This document shows positions 44,222 to 55,795 of a DNA stretch of 64,000 nt, in pieces (the stretch's first letter is position 1; the number at the start of each line of letters is the position of its first letter). Made by a program: the position numbers and the translations under genes. The notes under the pieces are model-generated. The model had not been told where the DNA came from. It did no database searches and saw only the letters and a program-made list of their open reading frames with translations. This DNA comes from Ctena decussata (lineage: Eukaryota > Mollusca > Bivalvia > Lucinida > Lucinidae): contig OZ022500.1 in NCBI GenBank assembly GCA_963989385.1, forward strand, positions 75,822,289-75,886,288, in the 5' to 3' direction.

Positions 44222-44720
44222 AACCTCAGAAAAATGAAATTCATTCCTTAAATAAACTTATTTCGGACTGACCGACATGCTTAAGCACTGCCGTTCGCAC
44301 GTATACTGACGATCCGGAAACTTTATACCTCCGGTGCTCCTTTGGCTTCGAGTGCATAAAGCAAAAAACAAGCAAAACATACCTTTAGATATTTTGAAAT
44401 ACTTCAACTGTTTCTAAAGATGAGTAAGCAATTAATTTTAAGTTTGTCATTTCTTTTTAATAAAGCAAAGAATTTGTTTCTGTGCAAGAGTCCTTCAGCA
44501 GCATTTTACCTTTAAAAGTAGAGCGCATTTTTGCAGAGCTACGTCCCAGGAAGCACAAAAGTTGTTTCCCTTTGTAAAAATGTGGGAAAACATACACATG
44601 TGGCATATGCCACGTCACAAGAAATATCACTTCTGCTTTGGGGCACCTGTTCACCATAAAATTAACCAGGCCCAAAGGCTTAGTGGACTCAAAGACACTG
44701 ATGCAAAGGCTGAGTTTATT

Positions 44721-44959
44721 TGTGCCGCGACACGAGAAAACAAACAAAGTGGTTGTGCGCCTAATGCAGACTCAGATCAGCCTGAGCATCCGCCATGTCT
44801 GATCAGACCCTTTGCTAAGCGCTTAAAGGGTAGCTAAGGGTCTAAGCTACCTCCATGCGGACAGCGAAGACTCTGATCAGACCTGGGCGGATGCCCAAGC
44901 TAATCTGAGTCTGCGCTGGGCGAACAACCACTTTGCTGGTTTTGTCACGTCGCGGCTCA
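44721..44959. mobile_element. foldback MITE A, copy 4
   Basis: It runs from TGTGCCGCGACACGAGAAAA to CACGTCGCGGCTCA with the usual internal inverted arms. It lies inside the 43355-46985 TIR-bounded block. Confidence 0.8.
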
Positions 44960-44999
44960 AATTTTGCGTACAAATAATTGCATGCATGTTCTATTAAAG

Positions 45000-46034
45000 T
45001 CTCCTTACTCCTATCAGTTGAAAAATTGCCTAAACAAAATTCGTTTTGAAAAGCTGTTCAACATTCATGACTGGTGACAAAATGTGAGTTGATGAGCATA
45101 TACTGTGCCAGATAGCCGGGAAAAAGTAGAGAGAACATAATTTAGAAAACTGTCTAACTGCTCAGCAAAACATAATTTCTTGTTCTAGTTTCACGCCCAG
45201 CAATGCAATATAAACAAAGGTAAGACAACAAATGGGGTCCCAGGCTTGTACGTTGTATTTTTACCATTTTGTTCAAGCTAAAAAAAACTCACTTGAAAGG
45301 AGGTAATTTTAGTTGCCAACTTAAAAGCTGAAGACAGGGCAAGGTGGAAAGGGATTGTTTCGAAGTCATCTGTGGTGCCCCAACGACCTAGTAAGGTTTG
45401 GGATAGAATAGAATAGAATAACTTACAAGACTCGTAATTTTTCCAACCTTTTTATGTAAAACTCATTTACGTTTTATTACGAGTCCCCCCCCCCCCTCCC
45501 CCCTCCCGCTTTTCCACATCCACACCAGCTTTTGGTTAAAATGGATTTCCTGATCATAGAAAAGGGATGACATCTTATATTTTCTGTGTCCGTAACAAAA
45601 GTAAATTCGTCACTATGGTATCAGGTACGGACTTTGAGTTATCAAACCGTGGAAAAGCAAACATACAATTTTAAACGAAAGTAAAATATCGTTTTTTTGT
45701 TTGTTTATAATTTGTTAATTTATTTTACAAATATAATCCACCAACCACCAGCAATATAAACAGGGAAAAAAGAAATAAAAAAATAAAACTATATAAGCTT
45801 AAGGAAAAAACAACAACACAAAACAACCAGACGGACTTTTGACTTAAATTCGCAATTTTCATCTCATTGGACAGGGAATTGTAAGTAGATCAAAATGGTT
45901 TAGGATCTCCGAAAACTGTGTTAAAATTGGAAAGCCTGTTGTCTTCCACCATTTAGAGACATTAAGGTTCAGATGACACTTCTTAATGCCGCCCTTTGTC
46001 GTTTGTCACCCGGCATTCGTCAGCGCTGACAGGC
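45000..46034. other. gene-free stretch inside the 3.6-kb TIR block
   Basis: AT-rich, with an (AGAAT)n-like tract at 45406-45420 and a C-rich tract at 45486-45508. I see no exon or transposase remnant. Confidence 0.4.
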
Positions 46035-46043
46035 AGGAGAGGA

Positions 46044-46235
46044 TTGACTGGTTGATTGTTTTGGGTTTATCGGCCCTTTGACACAGTATTTCAGTCTATA
46101 TCGGGCGGTCTCCCAGAGAGAGGGAGAAAGAAGATATAATGATAGACCAGAGAAAAAATGTCTAAAACAACGCCCACCCGCACCTACTGCAGGCACAGTA
46201 GGTCCTTGACCTGCAATGTTCCACCCCGGCACTGG
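46044..46235 (-). mobile_element. SINE family 2, copy 3 (5' shortened)
   Basis: Same tail (GGGTTTATCGG on +) and body. Target duplication AGGAGAGGA is exact (46035-46043 and 46236-46244). Inserted into the 43355-46985 block. Confidence 0.8.
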
Positions 46236-47589
46236 AGGAGAGGAAAAAATCGTATTGCAAATTTACCTTCGATTTGGCAGTCTTGGGTATAGAAAACAAG
46301 CAATGCATAAAAACTTGAAATTGCTTTTACACACGATTTTATCTACATTTTGTTTGCGGTCTTGCAGTTTAAACTGAAAAATTGTAAACAATGTCAGTGA
46401 ATGCATGAAAATGCTTACGCTGTTTGTATACATGTACCTACACAAAGCTATATGCTTGGTTTTTTTCGGTTCGGGAATTTACTTTTGTTATTAATAATAT
46501 AGTTATTATTATTATCATTATTTTTTTTTTTCGGTTCGGGAATTTACTTTTGTTATTAATAATATAGTTATTATTATTATTATTATTATTGTTGTTGTCC
46601 GAAATTGAAAAAAAAACATTTTCGCTAGATCAAAGCTGAAAATTCATGAACATGAACTAAAACGGGACCAGAACTGCCGCCAGTATCAAGCATTTTTACG
46701 CATCTGCGAATAAAATATTTTTTTTCAACTTATTTAATTCGGTTATAAACGCAAACTGCAATTTTGGTGATGCATAAGGCTCCAAAGAATCATATTTCTG
46801 GATCCCTGGCAACAAATATGCGGCTACGGTGGTTTCCCACACTATAAACATTCATATAAAATTTGAATCATATGCCGTGTGAAACAGCGGGAAAATCGTC
46901 TGGCGTAACGTCAAACTTTGACGTCACTTATCTCAGTTTCACGTCGCGTGTCATAAGGTCGATTTCTATCTGGACGGGCTCATATGTTTGATAGAAAAGT
47001 GCGAAAAATTGTCACTAAAATCAACTTTCTTTTATTACTTGGAGCTATGGTATGAGGGTATATCTTGAACGCCAAAATTACTCTGCACCAATATTTCATT
47101 TTCATTAAACCTCGAAATTTTAATACCGCAGACATTAAGTGTTTTACAGAAGTTCATTTGTCCAATTCTTATTGCCCATAGAGATTCATACTTTGGACAA
47201 GGAGTCGTTCACGAAAAAGAATCAGAGACTATCGACACTAAAATGGTGAGATAATCACGCAGGGACGTCAATGCAAACTTTGTGCTAGAGTCCCTGTCCA
47301 AAGTAAAGTTGCTTGTGGCCCCATCGCTGTTATGTAAGAATCGGAAGAGAAGATTGGTGTGGAAGAGTGGTGCATGGTACAGTGAACGAAAATATTCAAT
47401 GCGGAAACTCGGAAAAAATAACCATCAGAGGAGATGGCAAATCCCCCGACCGAAGGCCCCGTGCGCTTTGGTAAACAGGGTGCGCTTCAAAACACACATA
47501 AGTAATATATTGTCATTCTTTTATGCTTCTGATTGACATTATATGTTTAACACATGCATGATTATCTAACACTCAGACCAAAACAGTAT

Positions 47590-48107
47590 GCCACACCGCT
47601 AAAAACAGGTAAAAATCTCAATCAGCCACCATGTACACAATGTATAGCATATGATACACTCAAAAGTTATAAAGGTATTGAAATTGAGGAGCAAGTCAGG
47701 GTTATACAGATATAAAGCAGAGACGGCTAACTGCAGCTCAAACTTCCAAAGGGAAATAACTAGGACAGTATGAATGACAGAGTTGTCATTCGTGTATCAG
47801 ACAAATTTTCATGACCTGTGCTGCATATCTTTGAAGTATCATAAAAATATTTCAAAGGGTATTCCAGTTATAGAGCAAACACAAAATCACAGCTAAAATA
47901 ATCAAGGGAAATAACGAAAAAAGTAAGAAAGCAAGAGTTGTCATTCTTGTTTGCGACACATCGTCATGACCTATTCTACATAACTGAAGTTTCATGAAAA
48001 TATTTTAAAGGGTATTCAAGATATAGAGCGGACAAGAAAATGTTTACGGACGGACGGACGCTAGGCTCATCGCTATATCCCCCGAACCTTTCGGTCACGG
48101 GATTAAA
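47590..48107 (-). mobile_element. Helentron-like element, minus orientation
   Basis: Read on the - strand it starts at 48107 with TAATCCCGTGACCGAAAGGT (a hairpin with CGGGGGATATA), then a CGTCCGTCCGT tract. At least two units of about 165-180 bp follow (AAAGGGTATTCCAGTTATAG and GAGTTGTCATTCTTGT on the + strand). The 3' end is not clear. Confidence 0.45.
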
Positions 48108-48127
48108 ACTATGCACCATCAGTCAAT

Positions 48128-48233
48128 GCCAACCAGGCACATAACGTCGAAATGACGTCGATGCGACGTGATCACATCGACGTAAATATGACGTCACCTT
48201 AACGTCAATTGCGTCGTCATTTGCCTGTTGGGT
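48128..48233. mobile_element. short MITE rich in ACGTC motifs
   Basis: CCAACCAGGCACATAACGTC at the left faces GTCGTCATTTGCCTGTTGGG at the right, with ATGACGTCGATGCGACG between. Related sequence with AACGTCG/TGACGTC blocks occurs at 55857-55918 and 56218-56300. Confidence 0.5.
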
Positions 48234-48966
48234 GAATCGCCATTTTTTCCTTGCAGCATATCAAAATAAAAAGAAAACACGGTTCCTAACCCCGAATAAG
48301 TTGTCACAGGATTATCGCAGAATGGAGCTTTTGTCAATACTTAAAGAAGTTCTTTGGTCCCTACAACGTCGCCGTTCCGATTTGATGGTGACGGCGGAAA
48401 CCAGTCAGACCTCCCTTTTTACTGGCCCAGTCACAGTTTTGTTAAATTAATCCATGGCGTCTTAATGCTCGAAAAGATAACCATTTATTGGTCAAAATAA
48501 GTAAATTCAACAAAAATTTTCACAATTAACACAAACCTGTGCTTCGCCATTGAGTCGAACACCGATTCGCCATATAGTTTCAGAGATGGTTTACTCACTG
48601 TATCACTAGCACATACATTCAGTCACAGACTAAATCCACAAACACATCTTCCTCTTTTGTTTTGTGCATGCAATAAGGGTCTACGACTATCATAAATGAA
48701 ATAGTACACATGGTAACTAAGCCCCTTAAACGAATGTTTTACATGAATCAGGAGTCAAAGGGTGGGTTTATCTGCATTAAGGTACATTGCCAGGCCCGGA
48801 TCCAGACTAACAGGTAGTTGGGGGGGGGGGGGCACTGGGTATCTGGTGGGGCTGGGAGGAGCCAAGATGTATGTGTTTGTGGGGGAGGGATGGGAGGTTG
48901 AAAATATATGACATAATTAGAGCTCAATTTTTGGTATCTACTTTTGCCATGAAATATATGTTGCGA

Positions 48967-49008
48967 TATCTCATTAGAATCGCCTCGCTGAGGCGATTCT
49001 ATTGAGAT
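48967..49008. repeat. foldback TCATTAGAATCGCCTC
   Basis: ATCTCATTAGAATCGCCTCG pairs with GAGGCGATTCTATTGAGAT around CT. The same foldback, diverged, is at 53603-53644, and a remnant near 43316. Confidence 0.65.
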
Positions 49009-49021
49009 GTCACAACATATA

Positions 49022-50576
49022 TTCTACTCTAGTCACAAGGATGAATTACCTCAAACTGTCATCAGATACTCCTCATTATCTGGAGGCCTACATATTTTGC
49101 ATGACACAGAGGCCCAGATGGCGGTTCTGAAGCCCCAAAGCCCACCCCCTGGATCCGGGGATGATTGCCGTGTGTCTTATTATTTCCTCAAGAGTGTTTT
49201 AATTTGACATCAGACAAAAATGATTTAGAAATATATAATTTAAAAAATGCGGATTTTCTGGATATCACAGACCCTACATGAGGTTGTCCTATAATGTGGT
49301 GGTTATGTTTCATAACCATTAATTAAACGGTGGACCAGTCTGAGAGTGTAGAGTTTAGTGTTATGTGCGTTCCGGTTGGTGCGAATAATTTACCTCGCGC
49401 GCCAATTGAAGTCATTGACATTTAAATAGAACACGAGTTCTGATTGGCGGAGAAGGGGGTATCCCTCGCGCCAACCAATTCCTTGTTCATTGTTCGTCAT
49501 TTTCAGTCGAGGACACACATATATCTTCTTCCTCAGAAGAATTATAGAACAAATTTTAACCCACTCTCGTCCACCCTATAAATACATTTAGAGACAAGTG
49601 TGAAATTGAGACCGTGCAAACATGGTTTCGCACGTGCATACATATACTGATCAGACTGGACTGCTTAAGCAATAAATTCAATTAGCTTATCTTAAGATAG
49701 GAGGGTGTGATGGATAAGAACATGGTTATTAGATACAGAGGGCGGTTTGTTTCTCGTGTGAGAAACATGAAGGGAGTCTCAGGATGCATGCCCATGTTCA
49801 AACTTTATATTGTATGGGTCATGTATCTTGATGATTTATTTATGGTGTAAATAGTGTACATAGAGTTGAAGGTCAGGCAAACAATAAAGTATATTTTTAA
49901 TCAAGTCATTAGTTGGGATATATTCAACCCAAGTTTAATTGATGGACCAATATATCTGTTCGAGTCAGGGGCAAGTCTGTTCGAGTAAGGGGCTAATTTG
50001 GATAGGTGGACAAAAAACCCTCCTTAGTCCCTCGTTTCACGAAGTATGACTGAACGGTTGCATCTATTTGGTGCTTTGAAAGCTGTGCTAGCTGACATTA
50101 CATCACCAAAACACGATGTGGGTCAATAGCCAGGGTCTTCAAAGCGCAAGGCAATACAAAAGGTGTTCGTCTCAAGGACGAACTACCCTACAGACTTAAA
50201 TCCTTATACACAGGCGTGATTAGGTGCTCGCGAGTAGTAATAGTCAGTATCACTTGCTAGTTCTACAATGAAGAACGTATTTGGCCCTTTTTTATATTTC
50301 ACGGCTTATTTCGGACTTTTTCTTTTTTACTTTTAGTTGGCTGCATTACGTGTCGAGGTGCCAGCCAATAATAAAAACACCTCGGCGTCGCTTTTAAGGT
50401 ACTATATCACTTGCCTATATTAATATAGCCACCATATCTGTATAGATGGAATATAGTTGAAATATTAATATAATCAGGTTAATTTGTTCGACTTATTGGC
50501 AAATTCGACTTAAGGGCGAGTTACCGTATACGTATCTAAATACATTTGACGCGCGAAACGACAAAACCAACAAAGT
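49022..50576. other. gene-free stretch with small palindromic remnants
   Basis: CCCCCTGGATCCGGGG (49143-49158) pairs with GGCCCGGATCCAG at 48795, suggesting a MITE over 48793-49165. The remainder shows a possible solo LTR (49706-49903) and no convincing exon. Confidence 0.4.
49706..49903 (+). repeat. possible short solo LTR
   Basis: A purine tract (TAAGATAGGAGGG) precedes TGTGATGGAT. The segment contains a TATA-like TTTATATTG and AATAAA near 49882 and ends TTTTAATCA (TG...CA). There is no partner LTR, primer site or gag/pol, so the call is weak. Confidence 0.2.
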
Positions 50577-51045
50577 GGCATATGCGGAAAAGTATTTAGT
50601 TTCCCTGGTAAATGAAGCCCTTCTTCACAGGAACAACTCCAAAGCAAATAGATTACTCTCTTTAAGAGACACCTTGTACAGAATAGTATGAAAAGTATTT
50701 TGCTTCCCGGGAAAATGATGCCCTTTGTCACTCGGACAACTCCTAAAGAAAATACTTTACTCTCTATAAGAGAATACTTATACAGAATAGTATGAACAAT
50801 TTTGCTTCCCTGGTAAAGCAAAATGATGCCCTGCTTCGCCGAGAAAAACCTCTCTTCAGTGGGACAACTCCTAAAGGAAATGATTTACTCTCTTTAAGAG
50901 ACACTGTTAACAGAATAGTATGAATAGCATTTCGCTTCCCTTGTAAATGAATGCCTTCTTCGATGGGTTAAGTGCTAACGGAAATAAATGCTTTTTAAGA
51001 GACACCTTTACCAAAATAGTATTTAACTTTCCTGATCGATGAAGT
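50577..51045 (+). repeat. tandem units of about 110-130 bp
   Basis: TTTCCCTGGTAAATGAAGCC, ACAACTCCTAAAG and TTACTCTCTTTAAGAGACAC recur four times with AATAGTATGAA spacers. It belongs to the dispersed family seen at 10860-11250. Confidence 0.6.
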
Positions 51046-51209
51046 AATTACACAGCAGAGAAAATGCACAATAAAAGAAAAACGTTTTCTCACATATAGT
51101 TTATTATGTCAAAAGCAGAATAAGTCTAGCGATTTATGTTCTCTTTCTTATACATACAGTGTAATAGTCCTCACAATAAATAAAAGCATCATAAACGTAA
51201 ACGACTGCA

Positions 51210-51714
51210 TGATACCCCGCCACTGCCAACTGATATAGCAATGGATAGAGACAGATAACACCCTCGGAATAAAATTTTGATCATCACAGGAAGCTTCTAC
51301 TGCTTTGAGCTTTGTTATTGGTATTCGAAAAATCCCTTCAGCTCTGATTTCAGATAGAATGTTTTTCATATATGCATATATAGCCTCCGAGCAGAGACAA
51401 CTAATTCCGGGGAGATAAAATTTTGATCATGACATAACGCTTATAATACTTTGATAATTTGCTGTAAGTTACAGAAAACTCCCGTTCATTGTTTGCAACT
51501 ATCAAGTGAAATAACTCTGTCAAAAATATCGAAATTTGCTACATTTCTAAGACCAATACACATATTCAGTTTGAAGAAAATTTGTCAATAAATGCTCAAG
51601 TTATTGAACGGAAACGAAGGACTCACAGATACGTTCGACAGTCTAATGGGCTGACACACGGACAGCCAGCGGGACAACATAATACCCCACCACTAACGTG
51701 TGGCGAGGGTATAA
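51210..51714 (-). mobile_element. Helentron-like element, TATACCCCGCCAC type, minus orientation
   Basis: The + strand carries ACATAATACCCCACCACTAA then CGTGTGGCGAGGGTATA at 51677-51712, the reverse of the hairpin start at 38341. A related ATACCCCGCCACTGCCA lies near 51212. The repeat core (CAACTATCAAGTGAAATAAC, GATAGAGACAGATAAC) is diverged. Confidence 0.4.
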
Positions 51715-51810
51715 TAATACAGTTCGTATGTGCATTGTATTTACGGAGCTATTTTTATTGTTAAAACACTGCAAATGCAAATCAGTGATTACTTTTGTCT
51801 AGTCTAAGTC

Positions 51811-52310
51811 TATTCCGGCCAAACCAGGCCAAACCACTTGGGTTTCCGTTTCTTAACCAAGGACAGGAGTTCGTCATAGTCTCCAATGGCTGCTTGGGTC
51901 TTTCAGCGAACATCCTCATTAGTGACATGGTCCATGAGCGAGATGTTCAGTAATCTTCGGTAGCATCTCATCTCAAAGGCCTGCGTTCTTTTCTGTAACA
52001 CTGCTGCCAAGGTCCATGGTTCACTGGCATAAATATGGGCATGACAAGGGAGCGCATCAGTTTCACCTTTGATCAAAGAGATATATTGTTATTGCTCCAT
52101 ATTGGACTCACATTTGTCAGAGCTGCAGTGGCTTTTCAACCCTTTAGATAACCTCCGGTTTGGAGCCATAATCTGAGACAATTGCTCCACGGTATCTGAA
52201 GCTTTAAACCATTCCCAGCTTCGTATTTTACCTTGATCTCCATCTGGATGGAGATCTGATTTGGCGTTGTTTGTCATCATTTTGGTCTTCTCAGCACTAT
52301 TTCCATTTTA
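51811..52310 (-). pseudogene. LINE reverse-transcriptase C-terminal relic
   Basis: On the - strand, fragments in different frames match the region after the catalytic core of endonuclease/reverse-transcriptase LINEs. They are AIVSDYGSKPEVI near the start, ASEPWTLAAVLQKRTQAFEM followed by RCYRRLLNIS and DHVTNEDVR at 52040-51906, then AAIGDYDELLSLVKKRKPKW down to about 51820. Frameshifts and stops (one right after DHVTNEDVR) make it dead. No 5' part with the FADD catalytic motif is seen, so it is a 5'-truncated insertion. Confidence 0.8.
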
Positions 52311-52862
52311 TAATATTACAGACACAATTTTTAAACGGTTTTGTTTTACGGCTTTCAGAGAAAATTTCTCTCATATCGAGCCAATTGTAAAGAAAAGATG
52401 AGCGAAAGTCTGAGTTTATGGAGAAAAATCACCTGGCCGTTCGCTACCAGAGCTTGGCTTCCTTACGTGCGCCACGAGCGAGATTTGAACCCATAGTGGC
52501 GAGAGACACTCGCTCGTGATGTCTCTCACCCCTCTGGGTTCGAGACTCATTCTGGGCACAAGTGAGAAAGTCAAGTACTGCTTTTGAGGGTCACATGACT
52601 TTTCTCCAGGAACGATGGTTTTCACCCCTCTTTGCAGAACGAATTGGACGCCATGAGGGCAATGTTCTTTAAAGGATCCTAAAACCCACTTTAAAATTTC
52701 TCGCGAATATGTTACAGTGTTTTTACAGCGATACAAAGATAGCATTCATTTGCATATGCAGTGTTTTACAATAATTAATTATACAATTCAAGCCTTTTTT
52801 ACGGTGTTACTCTCTCATAGATCAATATAGAGGCAGCACATAAATTAAGAATGTCTAACACA

Positions 52863-53066
52863 GCCTCCCAGTGGTGTTAACTCGTCCATTATTTTATCGC
52901 AAGATATCACTGCAAGTTTTTTTATTGCAAACGACCATATTTTTTTCAGCAAATGACATTGTATGCATATCATCCGACATATTAACCGACATAATGTCAT
53001 CAAAAGCAAAGGTACAACCGCTGTTTAAAATGAAATGTTTAAAGATTCTTACACCACTGGGAGGGC
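52863..53066. mobile_element. about 200-bp MITE with CCTCCCAGTGGTGT ends
   Basis: CCTCCCAGTGGTGT at 52863-52876 is the exact inverse of ACACCACTGGGAGG at 53051-53064. The interior is AT-rich without coding signal. Confidence 0.5.
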
Positions 53067-53244
53067 TATGCAGGTTAAAGTAATAAAATGGATTATTATA
53101 TTAGATTCATGATGCTTGTTATACTCATTAAATATTTTTGTCTGTTTTGTTTCACAATTTTAATCTTTTATGTCAGACGTATGTCAATATTTTGAAACTT
53201 AAAATCTGTGCGACATATTATATTGATATAAAAGCTTCATTTTT

Positions 53245-53610
53245 CTACGCTCGTGTTTTTTCTTTCTGTTTGAGCATTGGCTTGTTCAGCTGTAGTTGGG
53301 CATCCATGTTTAGCTGCAGTAGTTGGGACTCCAGGTCCAAATGCCGTAGTTGGGCTTCAATGTTAAGTTGCTGTAGGTTGGCTTCCAGTTTGAGTTGCAG
53401 TTGGTTGGCTTTCTGGTTCAATGGCTGTAGTTGGGCCTTCATGTCCAGATGCTGTAGTTGGGCATCTAAGTTCAGTTTCTGTAGTTGGGCATCGAGGTTT
53501 AGTATCTGTAGCTGGGCTTCCAAGCTCGGCTTTCTAGTTGGGCTTCCAGGTCCAGTCCATGTTATAATTTTCCCTGGTTCTACATTAATACATAAATATT
53601 GACCTCTCAT
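53245..53610 (-). CDS. ORF made of nine 9-residue repeats, unrecognised
   Basis: This ORF has 121 codons from an ATG at 53610 to a TAG. Residues 30-109 are nine consecutive repeats of nine residues (the last has eight) with consensus L-(D/E)-A-Q-L-Q-x-L-N, for example LEAQLQILN, LDAQLQKLN, IEAQLRHLD. The DNA is a degenerate 27-bp minisatellite. Third positions and several residues vary while the Leu/Gln frame holds, which favours selection on protein. A basic tail (MLKQKEKTRA) follows. The + strand of the same DNA is also open (154 codons, Cys/Trp/Ser-rich), a by-product of a unit length divisible by three. The ATG lies in a foldback element at 53603-53644, so the true 5' end may be an upstream exon. 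It could be a helical repeat or pure low complexity. Confidence 0.4.
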   Translation of the reverse strand: MRGQYLCINVEPGKIITWTGPGSPTRKPSLEAQLQILNLDAQLQKLNLDAQLQHLDMKAQLQPLNQKANQLQLKLEANLQQLNIEAQLRHLDLESQLLQLNMDAQLQLNKPMLKQKEKTRA

Positions 53611-53644
53611 TAGAACCGTCTCGGTGAGACGGTTCTAATGAGGA
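53603..53644. repeat. foldback TCATTAGAACCGTCTC
   Basis: CTCTCATTAGAACCGTCTCG is mirrored by GAGACGGTTCTAATGAG. It overlaps the putative start codon of the 9-residue-repeat ORF. Confidence 0.65.
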
Positions 53645-53918
53645 TCACAACATATGTTGTTAGTGAGAAGTAAGAATAATTATCCCTGAATTATTCTCAA
53701 TATCCGCTCTTATATTGAGCTTGGAATCAGACCTCCATAGTATTATGGCCATTTGCTTTAATAAGAGACATTCTTAACAAGGTATGGTACGTCTTTGAAA
53801 ATTTTCAAAACACAGATTCATAAATTTGTTTATACGCGATTTTAAGAGGTCAGCACTTTCGCCAGCGGATGATAAAATGACTAAAAAGCATGCTGCAGTG
53901 TTTTATATACGCCGGTCA

Positions 53919-54830
53919 TGATACAAGACATATTATGTCATGGCATTTTCTGTCCATCTGTCTGTCTGTCTGTCTTTCTGTCTGTGAACTTTACATGTCC
54001 TTTCCTTATCTCCTAAACCCCTTAAAAGTTTTTGGAACTAAGGTCAAATGTTCACTTCATCAAGACGATGTGCAGAATCCATATTCTAACAATGTCCGAC
54101 AAGGTCAAGGTCACGCCTAAAAGTTCTAATAGTTCATTTCCACTCAATATCTCTAAAACGGTTTAAGCTTTCTTCATGAAAGTTTTTACAAATATAAAAC
54201 ATCATCAGACGATGTGCAGAGAAAAGAACCATAACCCTAATTTCAGTTTTGAGGGAATTATGCCCCTTTATAGTTTTTGTATGGTAATTTGGTAGTAGCT
54301 TCATGTCCGCTCCATTCTCTTAAACCGTTGAAGATTTCTTCGGGGATGTTTGTACAAATATTAAGCACCATCAGACGCTATACAGAAAAAAACCATAACA
54401 CTACTTTCAGTTTTGAGGGAATTATGCCCCTTTGTAGTTTTCGTACGGTAATTTTGTAGTAGCTTCATGTCTGCTCCATTCTCTTAAAGCGCTGAAAATT
54501 TCTTCGTGAATGTTCGTACAAATATAAAGCACCATTAGACGCTATACAGAGAAAAAGAACCATAACACCTATTTCCAGTTATACCAGAACTATGCCTCTT
54601 TGTATTTTCCCATAGTAATTGCATATTAGCTTCATGTCTGCTCCAAATCTTTTAAACCATTTAAGATTTCTTCATACAAGTTTGTACAAATGTAAAGCAT
54701 TATCAGACGATGTGCAGAAAAGAGGAACCATAGACCTACTTTTAGTTTCAGTGGAATGATGTTTGTACAGTTCATACTTGATTTCGTGTCTGCTGCCTAA
54801 TTTTAACACTGTATATGATTTTGGTTTGAT
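53919..54830 (+). mobile_element. Helentron-like element with about 165-bp units
   Basis: The start is ACATATTATGTCATGGCATT plus CTGTCTGTCTGTCTTTCTG. Units near 54301, 54465 and 54632 repeat TCATGTCTGCTCCATTCTCT, AAATATAAAGCACCATCAGA and TTATGCCCCTTTGTAG. A second 5' end (GGACATATTATATTGTGGTG) begins at about 54876. Confidence 0.5.
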
Positions 54831-54875
54831 ATTTGATACTTTAAGAAAAACATAATCAACATCAGGACATATTAT

Positions 54876-55170
54876 ATTGTGGTGTTCATCTGTCTATCGG
54901 TTAATCTGTCCTTTGCTCATCCACTTGTCTGTGTATAAATATCATCCGCTCCTAATCTCCTAAACCAATGGAAAGATTTTCTTGAAACTTGGCTCAAACG
55001 TTCATCATATCAAGATGATTTGCAGAACTTAGATTTTAATATTGTCTCACTAAAGTCAAGGTCAAGTTCTGAAAGCAATATTTTGTGTCCAATTAACCTA
55101 TTTCTATTTCTGCTGCACTTAAGTTTTGACAGACTTGTGTGCCTTTGTATATTTCTTACAGTATAATTTC
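54876..55170 (+). repeat. 5' fragment of the same Helentron-like family
   Basis: ACATATTATATTGTGGTGTT is followed by CATCTGTCTATCGG and one unit resembling 53990-54120 (CTCCTAAACC, GTCTCACTAAAGTCAAGGTC). There is no clear 3' terminus. Confidence 0.4.
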
Positions 55171-55582
55171 ATTAAACTGCCAATTTCCATAATGGAATTG
55201 TCAACCATTGAATCTGGGCCAGTCCACCCATCATTTTCAAGTGGGTATTTGTTTTCAGAAAGAAAGTGAAATGACAAACAGCGTAATGGATCCTTTTAAT
55301 CTTTGATGTTACTCTAAGGCTGAAAGCTACACCCCCACGTTTTGATGCCATTTTGACGAAAGAGAAAACTTTAGTAGAACAGTAATTTCATGCCTGGTTG
55401 GTGAAGAACTTCTCTAAAGAGGGCTGCTCTTAAAGAGAAGAATTTGCTCTAAAAGAGAGCGTTTTTTTTTACTTCTAGAGTAGCCTCAATAAAAGAAAAA
55501 ATGCCGCTTTTCTATAAAAAGAGAAATTCTTTCCTTTTAGAACAGCCCCATTTAGAGGAAACTTCTCTTGAAAACAGCAAAA

Positions 55583-55795
55583 TGAGCCGCAACACGAGAA
55601 AACAAACAAAGTGCTCGCGCGTCCTGCAAACAGTCTGATCAGAGTCTTTGCTGTCCGCATGGAGATAGCTTAGACTCTTAGCTACCCTTTAAGCGCACAG
55701 CGAAGACTCTGACCTGTCTAGGCGGATACCAAGGCTGATCTGACTCTTTGCTGGGCGCACATGCCACTTTGTTGGTTTTCTCGTGTTGCGGCTCA
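55583..55795. mobile_element. foldback MITE A, copy 5
   Basis: It runs from TGAGCCGCAACACGAGAAAA to CGTGTTGCGGCTCA; slightly shorter, having lost part of the left arm. Confidence 0.8.

Larger units (their letters stand above)
43355..46985. mobile_element. 3.6-kb block with perfect 37-bp terminal inverted repeats
   Basis: 43355-43391 (starting ATATGAGCCCGTCCAGATAG) is the exact inverse of 46949-46985. Both arms begin at ATATGAGCC; the flanks offer at best a TA-type duplication. The interior holds a 79-codon ORF without recognised domains (43735-43974), a strong palindrome (44122-44221), MITE A copy 4 and a SINE (46044-46235). No transposase was recognised. Confidence 0.55.

Noticed and set aside
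47282..47536. 84-codon basic ORF
   Set aside because: No recognised domain, no clear acceptor or start context, and many neighbouring stops; not enough to call a gene.
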